From assembly GCF_905475395.1 (NCBI RefSeq), contig NC_058342.1:23098640-23162639 (forward strand): a stretch of DNA of 64,000 bases, read 5' to 3'. The notes under the pieces are model-generated. The model saw nothing but the letters and a program-made list of their open reading frames with translations. It did no database searches and was not told the DNA's origin. This document shows, piece after piece, positions 49,101 through 61,014 of this stretch; the first letter of the stretch is position 1; each line of letters opens with the position of its first letter. Source of the stretch: Chrysoperla carnea. Its lineage: Eukaryota; Arthropoda; Insecta; Neuroptera; Chrysopidae. The position numbers were made by a program, and so were the translations under genes.

Positions 49101-50751
49101 GATAAAATTCAATCACAATGTTCTGAAGGACAAGGAAAACTAAAACTTATACTTTTATCAGGATATCCTGAATTTGAACAGTGTTTACTAACATGGGTCA
49201 AGCCACTTCGTAACAAAAGCGTTCCGGTAAGTGGGCCGATGATTAAAGAAAGACACAATATTTCACGCAAAGGCTCGGTATTCATGATTTTTGTAGCAGC
49301 AATGACATTGATGATACGTTATTTGATTTAATATAACTTAAATAACTTGTATTCTGACCTCTATTAATGGAACACTCTGTAAATGAGACAGATATTTATT
49401 TATACCTGGATATCTGAGACACTGGGTAAGTGAAATATCTCTATAAGTGAGACAAATTTGGAAGTCCTTTGATGTCATACTTAATAAGGTTTCACTGTTG
49501 TCTCACTTAACCATGTTTCACTGTATTAATTATTATTATAAATTATTCTGCCTTATTTTTAGTATAAATAAGGCAGATGTGATGGAAATTGATGAAATTG
49601 TGATGGGCGAAACACTAACCTACAGTTTATTTAATTAACATTAATTGATATTTTGATGATTTTTAGGTTCTCAGGGATCGAAGAACGTCATATGGAAGGC
49701 GTAACAACGACTTTACTAGATGTTCAAGCGAATTTATTACATATGTTTAATAATCGTACAATATTAATTGGGCACAGTTTAGAGAGCGATTTTAAAGCGT
49801 TAAAATTAATACATAACACAGTCGTTGATACCAGTATTATGTTCCCACATCGTTTAGGTCTCCCTTATAAACGAGCTTTAAAAAATATAGCATTTGATTG
49901 TTTATCAAAAATTATTCAAAATCAAGGTAAGTCTTAAATTATACGTAAATCACTCGAAAATAGATCCCAAAAATTACAAATAAATTTTAAGGAATATAAA
50001 TTTTAAATTCGTTAGTCAGCGAGCTTGCTGTTTCCGTTCTCCTTTATGAATCATTATCCAAACGCGCCTGACGGTGTCATATAATGCCAAGCGGCTTATT
50101 TTTAGGGTCCCGTTATCAAATAATAAACAACGAAATCATTATAATTTCATCATATTCGTCTTATCAATTTTTCCCGATACATACTGAACGTCTGAGCTTT
50201 CCAGTGTGTCTTGACTATTGCAGGAGCTACTAAATGGGGAAGAAGAGACTATGATTAAACCTTCTCTGTCATTGCCTAGCTTTTGAGTATCAAGATAATT
50301 TTTACTCACTTTGATTAGCCATTTTTTAACGTCCTCTCATATCTGAAGTTCGTTGACTTCAAAACACTTTTGCTGTTCTTAAACAGATTCAAATAGTTCA
50401 TGGAGTAGTGGCTAGGAAGGAGCCAGAAAAATCTATGAAAACATATCATTCATCTATCGTTTTACCAAAAGATCAATGTTAAATATGCCTACTTTTGAAG
50501 TCGTTAATTTTTATTTAACTAATCAGGAAACTCCCCTAAAATTTTCAGAATTGATTATTTAGACTTGTCCAACTTCATTTTAAAAAAATCAAGCTTTTTA
50601 TTTAAAATTAATTGCCTTGGTGCTCGTACATGATTAAGGAAAATTTTAACAAAAATTATTATTTACAGTATCAGGACATGACAGTGCAGAGGATGCCAAT
50701 GCTTGTATGGAACTGGTTTTGTGGAAAATCAATGAAGATAAAAAATTATAA
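40176..50751 (+). CDS. REXO1: RNA exonuclease 1 homolog (DEDDh exonuclease with N-terminal zinc finger)
   Basis: Thirteen exons: 40176-40275, 41068-41613, 42173-43333, 44322-44404, 44476-44622, 44681-44858, 45697-45974, 46504-46658, 46764-46965, 47612-47693, 48314-48614, 49667-49926, 50669-50751. The phase closes to 1191 aa. Exon 1 gives [15 protein letters not shown] and the CCCH finger [16 protein letters not shown]. Exon 2 carries Y(S/T/I)PT repeats typical of REXO1. Exon 3 is a long Ser/Lys/Asp-rich low-complexity stretch. Exons 9-11 hold a Cys/His cluster ([22 protein letters not shown]). The exonuclease core has Exo[10 protein letters not shown] (Asp1036, Glu1038), then [12 protein letters not shown], and [13 protein letters not shown] with the catalytic His. 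The family trims RNA 3' ends in the nucleus; the human protein binds transcription elongation factor elongin A. Introns carry pogo, LINE and other repeats. Confidence 0.95.
41985..42130 (-). pseudogene. Fossil LINE 3' end (Cys/His tail of reverse transcriptase ORF)
   Basis: On the minus strand one frame reads [20 protein letters not shown], then a stop. This is the shape of the Cys/His segment that ends ORF2 of I/R1/Jockey-group LINEs (CxxC..EEET..H..C.C). Only about 150 bp is readable. It lies in REXO1 intron 2, antisense to the gene. Confidence 0.5.
43379..43870 (-). pseudogene. Fossil LINE 3' end in REXO1 intron 3
   Basis: The minus strand carries broken pieces of the same protein as 45185-45545: [21 protein letters not shown] and [16 protein letters not shown]. 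They are split by frameshifts and stops. The 5' extension (43623-43865) is an open but unrecognised stretch. The nucleotide sequence is alignable to 45190-45540 ('gttcccagaattgatgga', 'gcaggtgcaaataacatg'). Confidence 0.65.
45185..45545 (-). pseudogene. LINE ORF2 C-terminus fragment in REXO1 intron 6
   Basis: Best preserved of the three. The minus frame reads [14 protein letters not shown], then [20 protein letters not shown] and [19 protein letters not shown]. This is the Cys/His-rich tail found after the RNase H domain in I-group LINEs. It is 5' truncated, the usual fate of LINE copies, and lacks the reverse transcriptase and endonuclease domains. Antisense to REXO1. Confidence 0.7.
47002..47359. 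mobile_element. TTAA-flanked MITE in REXO1 intron 9
   Basis: Starts GGGGTTATATCCAGTT and ends with its inverse AACTGGATATAACCCC. TTAA sits on both sides (46998-47001 and 47360-47363), the piggyBac target. The TTAA could instead be part of longer inverted ends, so the assignment is tentative. 358 bp, non-coding. Confidence 0.7.
47958..48297 (-). repeat. Dispersed repeat family B next to a REXO1 splice acceptor
   Basis: Minus-strand copy with 'aaggtatacttagtttagtcc', 'tctaaaaatattgatgctac', 'ggtgttcataaaatcaccta' and 'gagtatttcaacaattaac'. Its edge, 'tgtttgttttcacttgttta', is about 16 bp from the acceptor of the exon starting at 48314. It therefore probably overlaps the branch-point zone. Confidence 0.7.
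48966..49262 (+). pseudogene. pogo/Tigger transposase N-terminus, dead copy in REXO1 intron 11
   Basis: One frame reads [28 protein letters not shown], a stop (TAA), then [31 protein letters not shown] and [13 protein letters not shown]. This is the helix-turn-helix plus CENP-B-like DNA-binding region of pogo/Tigger transposases (psq-type HTH, then the HTH_CenpB with VSGPM). The DDE catalytic domain is missing. A pogo-type 3' terminus follows at 49507-49527 (AACCATGTTTCACTG then TA), after degenerate 'taagtgagac' repeats (49376-49528). A left end may start at 48817 ('tacagtgttg'). Confidence 0.8.
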
Positions 50752-52214
50752 TGCTAGATATGTTATGTTAGAGTTTTAAATATGTATAGCAAACAAAATG
50801 TCGGTACCTGTGATTAAAATAATTTCAATAATTTTGGTATGTGATTCTTGCGGTAATAATTCTAACTAATTGTCGTATATTTTCTTCGAGACATGTACAG
50901 CTTGTATTAAGAGCCTTGTTCTTTTGAGTTTCAATTAATCTAAATCGAATTGAAGCAATCCATTTTCGTTTGCAGATCAAGTGACGTTCGCAGACATAAG
51001 TAAATCATTTTAAATTTCACTCCCATGTAGAAACATTTTAAACCATAAAAATCGTAACATTTTAGCAAAATATCTGTATTTACAATTTTTGGCCTTATCT
51101 TTTTTATCTAACTACAGCGTAATTCAATAGCCGTATTATTTTGAGTTTAAAATGAAATCCCCTTTAATCCGTTGGTATAAGAAGATTACTTCAATCCCAT
51201 GTGGAAACACTTTAAAAGTAAAGAAATCGTAGTTCATGTTAACGAAAAAAATTTCCAACACGAAGATTGTATTCATATTCAAATACATCGATCAAGAAAA
51301 TTCCCCCGCTGGAAAAAATATTCGAAAAAAGATTAAGTCTTAGAAACTTTTCCTATGATTTTTTAGATTTTCCATATTTTTTCCACCAGGATCCACAAAA
51401 AACGGAATAATTTTTTGAATATAAAAAAAAAAATGAAAATCGGATCCATTTGACGATTGGGCGTGTACTTCCTGAGATATCCCTCAAAATCGTAAATGGC
51501 GATATTCTGAAGTAATTTTACGTTGATATCTGAGCTTGTCGTTCAGTCATAAAATGAACAAGTTTTCATTTCTTTTTTTTTTCAAGTAAATCAGTGGTTT
51601 AAAGTAATCCAGTTAGGCAATTAGGATTAAAGTGATCCACTTAAGAATACAGATTAAGTCACATTCGCACAAGCATAAGTGGATTATTTCAAATCTCATT
51701 TAGAAATACTTGAACCAGCTCCAAAACTCAACAAGATAAGTTTATCGACAATTTCCACATACCAAAATTAACGATTACAATTTTTTTCTCAAAATCGTTT
51801 TTAAAAATAATACGCAAGAACAAAATAAGAAGAACTTGATTCAACATCTAAAGAAAATTGTAATCAATCTCGTAGAATTTATAGATTCTGAATCCATAAA
51901 TTCTCGAATCAGAAATAATTCATTTCTTACGTAATGTGTTTAAATGTAAAACTTTGTTATTTATTTATTTAGTTTCTTTCCTGAACTCGGCCAATGTTTT
52001 TAAAGACATATCTTCTAAGCCAACCTCCCCCCTCCCCATCTCTTAATTTACAAAATCCCTGCAGAACAAATGTAACAATATTGAAATGATGAAAAATATA
52101 TTATTACATTTGTTTTCAATCCCAAAGAGTATAGGATGGAGTGGAAAAAGATTTAATGAAAGATTTATTTGTTTTATTATTCCAATATGTACTTTTTTTA
52201 ATGTTTATATCAAA
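50752..52214. other. REXO1 3' UTR and spacer
   Basis: A variant poly(A) hexamer ATTAAA lies at 50813-50818, 62 nt past the stop. Beyond it, 50976-51050 and 51651-51720 are degenerate direct copies ('aagtgacgttcgcagacata' against 'aagtcacattcgcacaagca'), about 675 bp apart. No gene seen. Confidence 0.5.
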
Positions 52215-52935
52215 ATAATTTCTTAAAATTTCTTCATATCACATTTATGTTAAATAAGGGACTTATTTACGAATAATAGAACGATTAACTCTTATTATAA
52301 CGAATAAGAATTAGTTAACATTATTTTGTATTTAAAATCACCACTTGGATCTAATTCGGAGACTTTTAAACTAAATATTGTCTTTTTCCGTCAAAACCCT
52401 ATCGTCAAAAGAAAAGTTAATTTCACTAAGATAGTTTGTTAAAATTTCTTCATATCACATTTATGTTAAATAAGGGGCGTATTTACGAATAATAGAATGA
52501 TTAACCCCTAATATAACGACTAAGAGTTAGATAAATTTTTTTTTGTGTTTAAAATCACCACTTGGATCTAATTCGGTGACTCGGCAATTGAATATTATGC
52601 TTTTCCGAGGAAAAATGAAAACCCTATCGTCAAAAGACAAGTTAATTTCAATCAAATAATTTGTTAATTTTGATCAAATAATTTTATTATTCCAATATGG
52701 ACTCTTTTTAATTTTTATATCAAAATAATTTGTTAAAATTTCTTCATATCACATTTAAGTTGAATAAGGGGGGACGTATTTACGAATAATAGAATTATTA
52801 ACTCTTAATATAACGATTAAGAATTATTTAACTTTTGTTGGTGTTTAAAATCACCACTTGAATCTAATTCGGTGACTCTTAAACTAAATATTGTAATTTT
52901 CCGAGGAAAAATGAAAATCCTATCGTCAAGAGACA
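52215..52935. repeat. Tandem repeat, three units
   Basis: Each unit has 'taaaatttcttcatatcaca', 'tatttacgaataatagaa', 'aaaatcaccacttg', 'atctaattcgg' and 'ccctatcgtcaa' or 'tcctatcgtcaa'. Units start near 52223, 52438 and 52732. The first spacing is about 216 bp and the second about 294 bp, the extra being an inserted copy of the leading 'tattattccaatatg' segment. Confidence 0.85.
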
Positions 52936-53354
52936 AACTGGAATAATATAGGGTTGGGTTTGGACGCTCCAACCCAAGTCTTTTGTTGGGAAGCTTGAAA
53001 GGGTTTCTTATGAAGCGTTTTATCTTTGTAATGTCAAATGGGTATCAAATCTAACTCACAAACCGACTGGAAATTATAAAGATAAAACACTTCAATTGAT
53101 TTCGGATTTACGATTTTTTTCAACCTGTTTTTTTATTACTCAGTAACGTTAAAGTTTTTTACTCTGTGTTGTTGACACTAATTCTATACTCGGTTTTCTT
53201 TTTACTGTTTTTAATTTTTTTTTTAATTCAATTTATAATTTCGAATAAAGATGGAGAGATTTTCCCCTTCATAGATAGAAATTTTCAAATTAAATTTCAT
53301 TAAAACGGTGCTAAGTATTAATTTTTCTAACAATTCTTTTGTTTCATATTATTA

Positions 53355-53975
53355 AGGTTCATTCATATATTCTAGACGCACATTTTTGTACGTAATTCGC
53401 TCACGCTAAAATAAACGTAATCGATAATCATATACAACAGTAATATTTACGCCACGTTAACTGTTTTTGTGTCTAAGCGTCAAATCTACTGTTTAGGTAC
53501 TCGCTTTCGACATTTATTCGTGTTTTAGTAAACGAGAATCCATTATATTCAGAGGCAATAAAAAGGCAAAATGGAAATCGTAATATGTGCTTTAAAAATC
53601 ACCAGATTCGTTTTTTTATGCTTTCACTTTCTACCTTAGTGTTTTAGGAAACGTAAATAAATATTTATTACTACGTTCTATGTCGGATGTTGGACGCATG
53701 CATATTTTAACCCATTTTGACACTCATTTGACGTTTTATACAATAAAGGTAATATAAATGTAGAAAAGGCTTTAAAAATGTCCTTGTTTGCGTTTAGATT
53801 CATTTTTTGTATATTCACTTTCGATATTTATTCGTAATAAGCAAACGAGAATTAATTCTTTCCACTGAAAAATATATAAATATAAGCCAGATTGTTCCCT
53901 TGTGCCTTTCGTAAATTTTTATTTAAACGAAATTCATTTACGTACGTAATATGTCATAGATGTGCGAATGAACCT
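53355..53975. mobile_element. PIF/Harbinger-like element with TTA duplication
   Basis: Starts AGGTTCATTC, ends GAATGAACCT, with TTA on each side (53352-53354 and 53976-53978). Inner arms share 'tacgta' blocks. 53500-53560 and 53790-53860 are degenerate direct copies ('cgacatttattcgt' against 'cgatatttattcgt', both then 'aaacgagaat'). 621 bp without a transposase. Confidence 0.65.
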
Positions 53976-54208
53976 TTAAAAACTTGATTTAATGATAGTT
54001 TCTCAGTGTGTCCTGAAAAAATGTGTAAAAAAATTTACAGTGTAAATAATATTTATGATTAATAGTTTATTGAGCTAAACAAGAAAAGTAATTTATTATT
54101 TTTATAAATGAACAAAAATATAAATTTTAATAAAAATTAAAATTAATTTGTCAAATTTTATTTCGATTCCTTATAAGAATCTGACATGCATTATTACCAA
54201 AATTATTT

Positions 54209-55590
54209 ACATACTTGGTTTATCAAAATTGGATATAATTTGGAGTGATGGAATAATTGTATTTGGTGACGTCATAAAGTTAAAAAGAACGGTTTTTGGA
54301 TAACAGCCAAATATTATCCAGTTTGTATTGAATTTTTTTTGAGACCGACTAATTTTCGCTACAATTAAACTTTGTGCTAATAGTCGGGACCAGCACTGCA
54401 CATTCTTGAAACATATTACAGTGAGATTAGACCCGGAATTTGAAAAGTTTGACCCAAATTTAGTTGGATGACATACTTGGTTTATCAAAATTGGATATAA
54501 TTTGGAGGTGATAGAGCAAAATTTAATTTTTTGGATTTTTATGACGTCAAATAGTTAAAAAATTAATTTTTTGATAACACAGCCAAATATTATTTAATTT
54601 GTATGGAATTTTTTTTTGAAGTCCACTAATTTTGGGTTAGTCTTTTCATCTGCGACGTTAGTTTTTCGCTACAATTAAACTTTGTGCTAATAGTCGGGTC
54701 CAGCACTCCACATTCTTTAAACCTATTACAATGAGGTTAAATTTGACCATAAATTTGAAAAGTATGATCCAAATTTAGTTGGATTACATACTTAGTTTAT
54801 CAAAATTGGATATAATTCGGAGGTGATAGAGCAAAATTTAATTTTTAGGATTTTGATGGCGTCATAAAGTTCAAAAAATCGATTTTTGGATAACACAGCC
54901 AAATATTATCCAATTTGTATGAAATTTTTTTTGAAATCCACCAATTTTAGGTTACTCTTTTCATCTACGATGCTAGTTCTTCGCTACAATTAGCCTTTGT
55001 GCTAATAGTCGAGACCAGGACCTCACATTCTTGAAACCTATTACAATGAGGTAAAATTAGACCAGAAATTTGAAAAGTATGACCCAAATTTAGTTCTATT
55101 ACATACTTGGTTTTTCAAAATTGGATATAATTTGGAGAAGATGGAGCAACATTAATTTTTTTAAAATTTTGATGACGTCGTAAAGTTAAAAAAATTTAAT
55201 TTTTTGATAACAAAGCCAAATATTATCCAATTTGTATGGAATTTTTTTTCGAAATTCACTAATTTTGGGTTAATCTTTTCATCTGCGACGTTAGTTTTTC
55301 GCTACAATTAACCTTTGTGCTAATAGTTGGAACCGTGCTCTTTTCTTCTGTGATGATAATTTTTTTTCTACAAGTAACCTTTGTGCTAAAAGTTGGACCA
55401 GGACCTTATTTGCTTGAAACCTATTACAGTGAGGTTAAATATGAGCAGAAATTTGAAAAGTATGACCAAAATTTAGTTGGATTACATACTTGGTTTATCA
55501 AAATTTGATATAATTTGGAGATGATAGAAATTAAATTTTTTGAATTTTTCTATTTTTGGAATACAGTCAAATATTATCAAAATTGATTGA
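54209..55590 (+). repeat. Satellite-like tandem array, unit about 315 bp, 4.3 copies
   Basis: Units begin at 54209, 54471, 54786, 55101 and 55484 with 'acatacttggtttatcaaaa'. Spacings are 262, 315, 315 and 383 bp. Each carries 'ggatataatttggag', 'aaatattatccaatttgtat', 'tcgctacaatta', 'ctttgtgctaatagt', 'attacaatgaggt' and 'tttgaaaagtatgacc'. The 262-bp unit lacks an internal block. The 383-bp unit has a second 'ctacaagtaacctttgtgct' piece, so unequal exchange is evident. Divergence between units is moderate. Confidence 0.9.
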
Positions 55591-56224
55591 TTCCGTCCAC
55601 TATCTGATCTACGGGGTGTTAATTGAACGGTCTGTAGTGGATTCGACTTGTGGGTGTATTGTTTTGGGGTATTCGAGTTTATTTTGTCAAATATGATTTG
55701 CTAACATCCCATAGTTGCTGCTCGCTGGTTTGACGATTCGATAAGCCGATAAGTGGTCATCTAATACCGGCATAATTATTAACTATGGTGGGTATTGGGT
55801 ATACGTTGTATATAACCTCTTTGGTATACGTACAGAAGTTTTGTTATTTTTTTAAAGTATATAATAGCATGTGGGTATGGCAGAAAATATTCTAGTAACA
55901 TTTAATATGAATAAAATTCCCCTAAGCACAATTTAACCTTAAAGAATTTAAAAAATTTTCAAATAAAATTTATAAAAATTTCATTTGAATATTTTGAATA
56001 TTCTTAACAAATTGTGGATAAAATCATTTATTTTGTGTATAATTTGCATCTTAAAACTATAAACGAAATTAATTAATATTTGCGTAACAGTTTTAGAACT
56101 ACTGTCAATAACAATTATTTAAACGTCCTCAACATTTTAAAGATAATATTTTAATTAGGAGTGGCTTGTTAAAAGTTTTTTTTCCACGATAGTTTTTTAA
56201 AAAAATTCCACATTTTTTGTCAAA
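55591..56224 (+). promoter_or_regulatory. Upstream region of the synaptophysin-like gene
   Basis: Should hold the promoter and 5' UTR of the gene starting at 56225. No strong core motif stands out. The part from 55600 to 55760 is GC-richer than its surroundings but encodes nothing recognisable. Confidence 0.4.
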
Positions 56225-58259
<2,035 letters not shown>

Positions 58260-58582
58260 ATAAGGAAAATTAGAATATTTTTCTTCGAATATATTTAAGA
58301 CTTTTTTTTTTTTTAATAACGTTTCACATTTTATTTTTTTACAAGAAAAAATGTCTTCCACATTTTGAACTGAAGTATTAGTGCCTTATATAAAAAAAGC
58401 GTTTTTTGCAAAGTGAAAAAAAGAAAACGTAAGTACTTTTTTTAAAAGTCCGTCCAAAAGGGAATTATTTTAAATCTAGATCTTTTTAGGGGAATCTCTT
58501 TTCTAGTGCCTTAAATAATTTTTGTAACTTTTACACCAAAGTACTAATTTTAATTTTTGTAATATTTGCAAATTTAATAATT

Positions 58583-58588
58583 AATAAA
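58583..58588 (+). terminator. Poly(A) signal of the synaptophysin-like gene
   Basis: AATAAA 324 nt past the stop codon, the first canonical hexamer downstream. Confidence 0.5.
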
Positions 58589-58688
58589 ATCGAAATATTG
58601 TAATTTAAAAAAACAAATTGGGATTTTTATTTACACAGCAGGTGCTACATAAAAAAATAGCGTGCCAGATATGTTTAATCTAACATAG

Positions 58689-58973
58689 AGTGGAATCTCG
58701 ATAATTCGATCATCAAGGAAAATGCAAAAAATTCGAGTTAATGCGTTTTCGGCTTTAACAAGTAGTTTAAGATACGAAGATCAATTGCTAAAATTTCTAC
58801 TTAGAAAGCTGCGATTATATTTTCCTAATTTCCAGTTACAGAGTATAAATATGTACTCTCAATACCTCGCAGGGAAATAACATTTCGTTCGAGCTACAAA
58901 GTTTAAATAATTCGAATACCGCGTATTTTTGTACATGTAAAATGTTTTGAATGAGATTCCACAGATGTCGTTT
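58689..58973. mobile_element. MITE with AGTGGAATCTC ends
   Basis: The left end AGTGGAATCTCGATAATTCG is matched by the right end 'gaatgagattccac' read inverted. The interior includes 'aattcgagttaatgcg' and 'aattcgaataccgcg' in opposite senses. About 285 bp and non-coding. The pattern is like pogo/Tigger MITEs, but the superfamily is not proven. Confidence 0.55.
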
Positions 58974-59554
58974 CATTAAAAACATTAAAGCTATGCAATT
59001 TTGGAATTGACAAATTTTTAGTTTTAGATATTAAAAAAATATTTTTGAAACTATATATCGGAAGTCAGTAAAATACAGTTGTTGGTAATTTTGAAATCTG
59101 AATCTATATATATACAGTGTGTTCATTTGAAATCTAAAAACCTAAATTTCTCTAGGTGCCATTTTTAATCTAAATCGAAGTGTTTTCACTCATAAAAACA
59201 ATCAGATCAGGTCCAGAGTTATTAAGGGTGGATACTTCCATTTTTTGCGTAGTCCATCTTAAGGGGGTCCTTTCGCCGCCAATGTTAATTAAAAAATATT
59301 AGATTACAAGCAAAAGTAATTTTTTTATAATAGTTTTTATAAATCTTTATCTATTGTTTAGTAAAGTTTCAATCATACTTTACAGTGTAAATTTTTGTAA
59401 CAAAAATTTTCAAAAATGTTAACATTTGTTGACAGTCTTACGAGAAAATAATATTGAAAATTTTTTTTTTGGAATATTCAGGTTTCTGGAAAATTTGTTC
59501 TTAAGGTAGCAAGTAAAGACCCTTTCGCCGCCAATGTTAATTTAAAACAAGTGA

Positions 59555-59972
59555 AAACAAACAATTGACTGAGTTAATTGTTGAAATACCATGCATAGAC
59601 AGTATTGATTACTTTATCACATTACACATACATACATGTCACACATATATAACTGATACTCCCATATAATACATACTATAAAATTTGCGCCTAATTGGCG
59701 CCCTCGCGTGATGTTTACGAAAAAATGTTTCAAACAAAAGGTATTTATTTTTTATGAGGAATTTTTGTTCTATCTCTAACGGTTTACAAGATGGGTCCTA
59801 CGGTCGATATATTTTTTCGTTTTTGAGTTATCGTGTCCACAGACGGACGGACGGACAACCGGAAATGGACTAATTATACCAAAATTTTGTGCGTAGCATC
59901 AATATTTTTAAGCGTAACAAACTTGGGACTAGTATACCTTGCATATTACATATATGCATGGTATAAAAATGC
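59555..59972 (+). repeat. Dispersed repeat family B, nearly complete short copy
   Basis: Runs from 'aacaagtgaaaacaaacaat' to 'atatgcatggtataaaaatg'. It includes 'gcgcctaattggcgccctcg', 'gacggacggacggacaaccg' and 'agcatcaatatttttaagcg'. It is the cleanest uninterrupted copy and defines both ends of the family in this window. Just before it, 59267-59295 and 59518-59545 repeat 'cctttcgccgccaatgttaa'. Confidence 0.75.
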
Positions 59973-60018
59973 ACAATTTACGTCCAGCCAGTACAAGGAC
60001 GACCTTTAAGAACCAATC

Positions 60019-60277
60019 CATGGAGGTTAGAGAGAAGTAGAACGATCGCTACACGCTAAAGCATTAGCGCGCTTGTCCCTGAAAATTCGTCGGTAAGTAG
60101 TATTTGCGAAGTTAGCTGTTTATGAGTATAAGTAGATGAAGTTATTTGCATAATATACAAATTTAACAACCCGCTTTTATTAAGACAACTTAGCGATCCC
60201 AGCGCCTCACTTATTTTGACCGTATTTCTGGGACACTATTTCCTACAGCGATCATTCTCCTTCTCTCTACCTCCATG
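60019..60277. mobile_element. P-element-like MITE, copy 3 (internally deleted, 259 bp)
   Basis: Same ends as 6179-6644 and 7087-7553 (CATGGAGGTTAgAgAgaAG on the left, inverted on the right), but with a large internal deletion. Flanking 8-mers AACCAATC (60011-60018) and AACCAATG (60278-60285) differ at one base. Confidence 0.8.
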
Positions 60278-60542
60278 AACCAATGGATCGATTTCATTGT
60301 TTTTATCATGGTTGAATAGAGAATTTTATAATTTTTAAAATTTTGGTAAGCTTTAAAACTTCATATATAATTACGGAATAATATTTTTCACTCTTTTAAC
60401 GCTCCGTGCAAGGGATGATAAAAATTTTTTAGCAATAGATTCCTAAACTAGAAAGTATAAGTTTTCAAATGAGCTATTTAAGTTGCAAATTCTATGATTT
60501 TTCGCAAGGATACAGCTGTTTAGGTAAAATTTTGTGTACAAT

Positions 60543-60725
60543 TTATCACATTGTCGTCGCTTGGATAAGAACGAAGTAACCGAATCCACCCACATCAAAT
60601 TGTAATTGTAAAATGTGTATGTAGTTAAATAAATAAAGATTAACAAATAATGATGTGGGTGGTCTCTGTTATAGGCGTACATGTCAGAGAAACGGAGGTT
60701 AAACCCCATTATTATTATTATTAGA
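60543..60725 (+). mobile_element. SINE family 2, 5'-truncated, with (ATT)n tail
   Basis: A 17-bp duplication TAAAATTTTGTGTACAA flanks it (ending 60542, and 60726-60742). The body has 'gtcgtcgcttggataagaac' and 'gaagtaaccgaatccaccc', then 'ggaggttaaaccccattatt' and a short (ATT)n tail. The tRNA-like head is missing. Confidence 0.88.
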
Positions 60726-61014
60726 TAAAATTTTGTGTACAAACTTTGGTTCGTTTTAATAAATTAATTGTGTTATATGTATTGATAATTTTATATCTAA
60801 TATAAACAAAATATTATAACGAAGAGAAATAATTATAAATATTTAGTAACATGAGACTCTTAATGAATTGTTATCAAAATAATAATTATAATAAACAATT
60901 AAAATAATTTATGAAATCAAATGCAGTAACGCAAAATCGAAAACAAGAATATATTTTAAATTTATAAAATAATGTTTTAAATTACTTGCTCAAATTCTAA
61001 ACTATTATCACATA

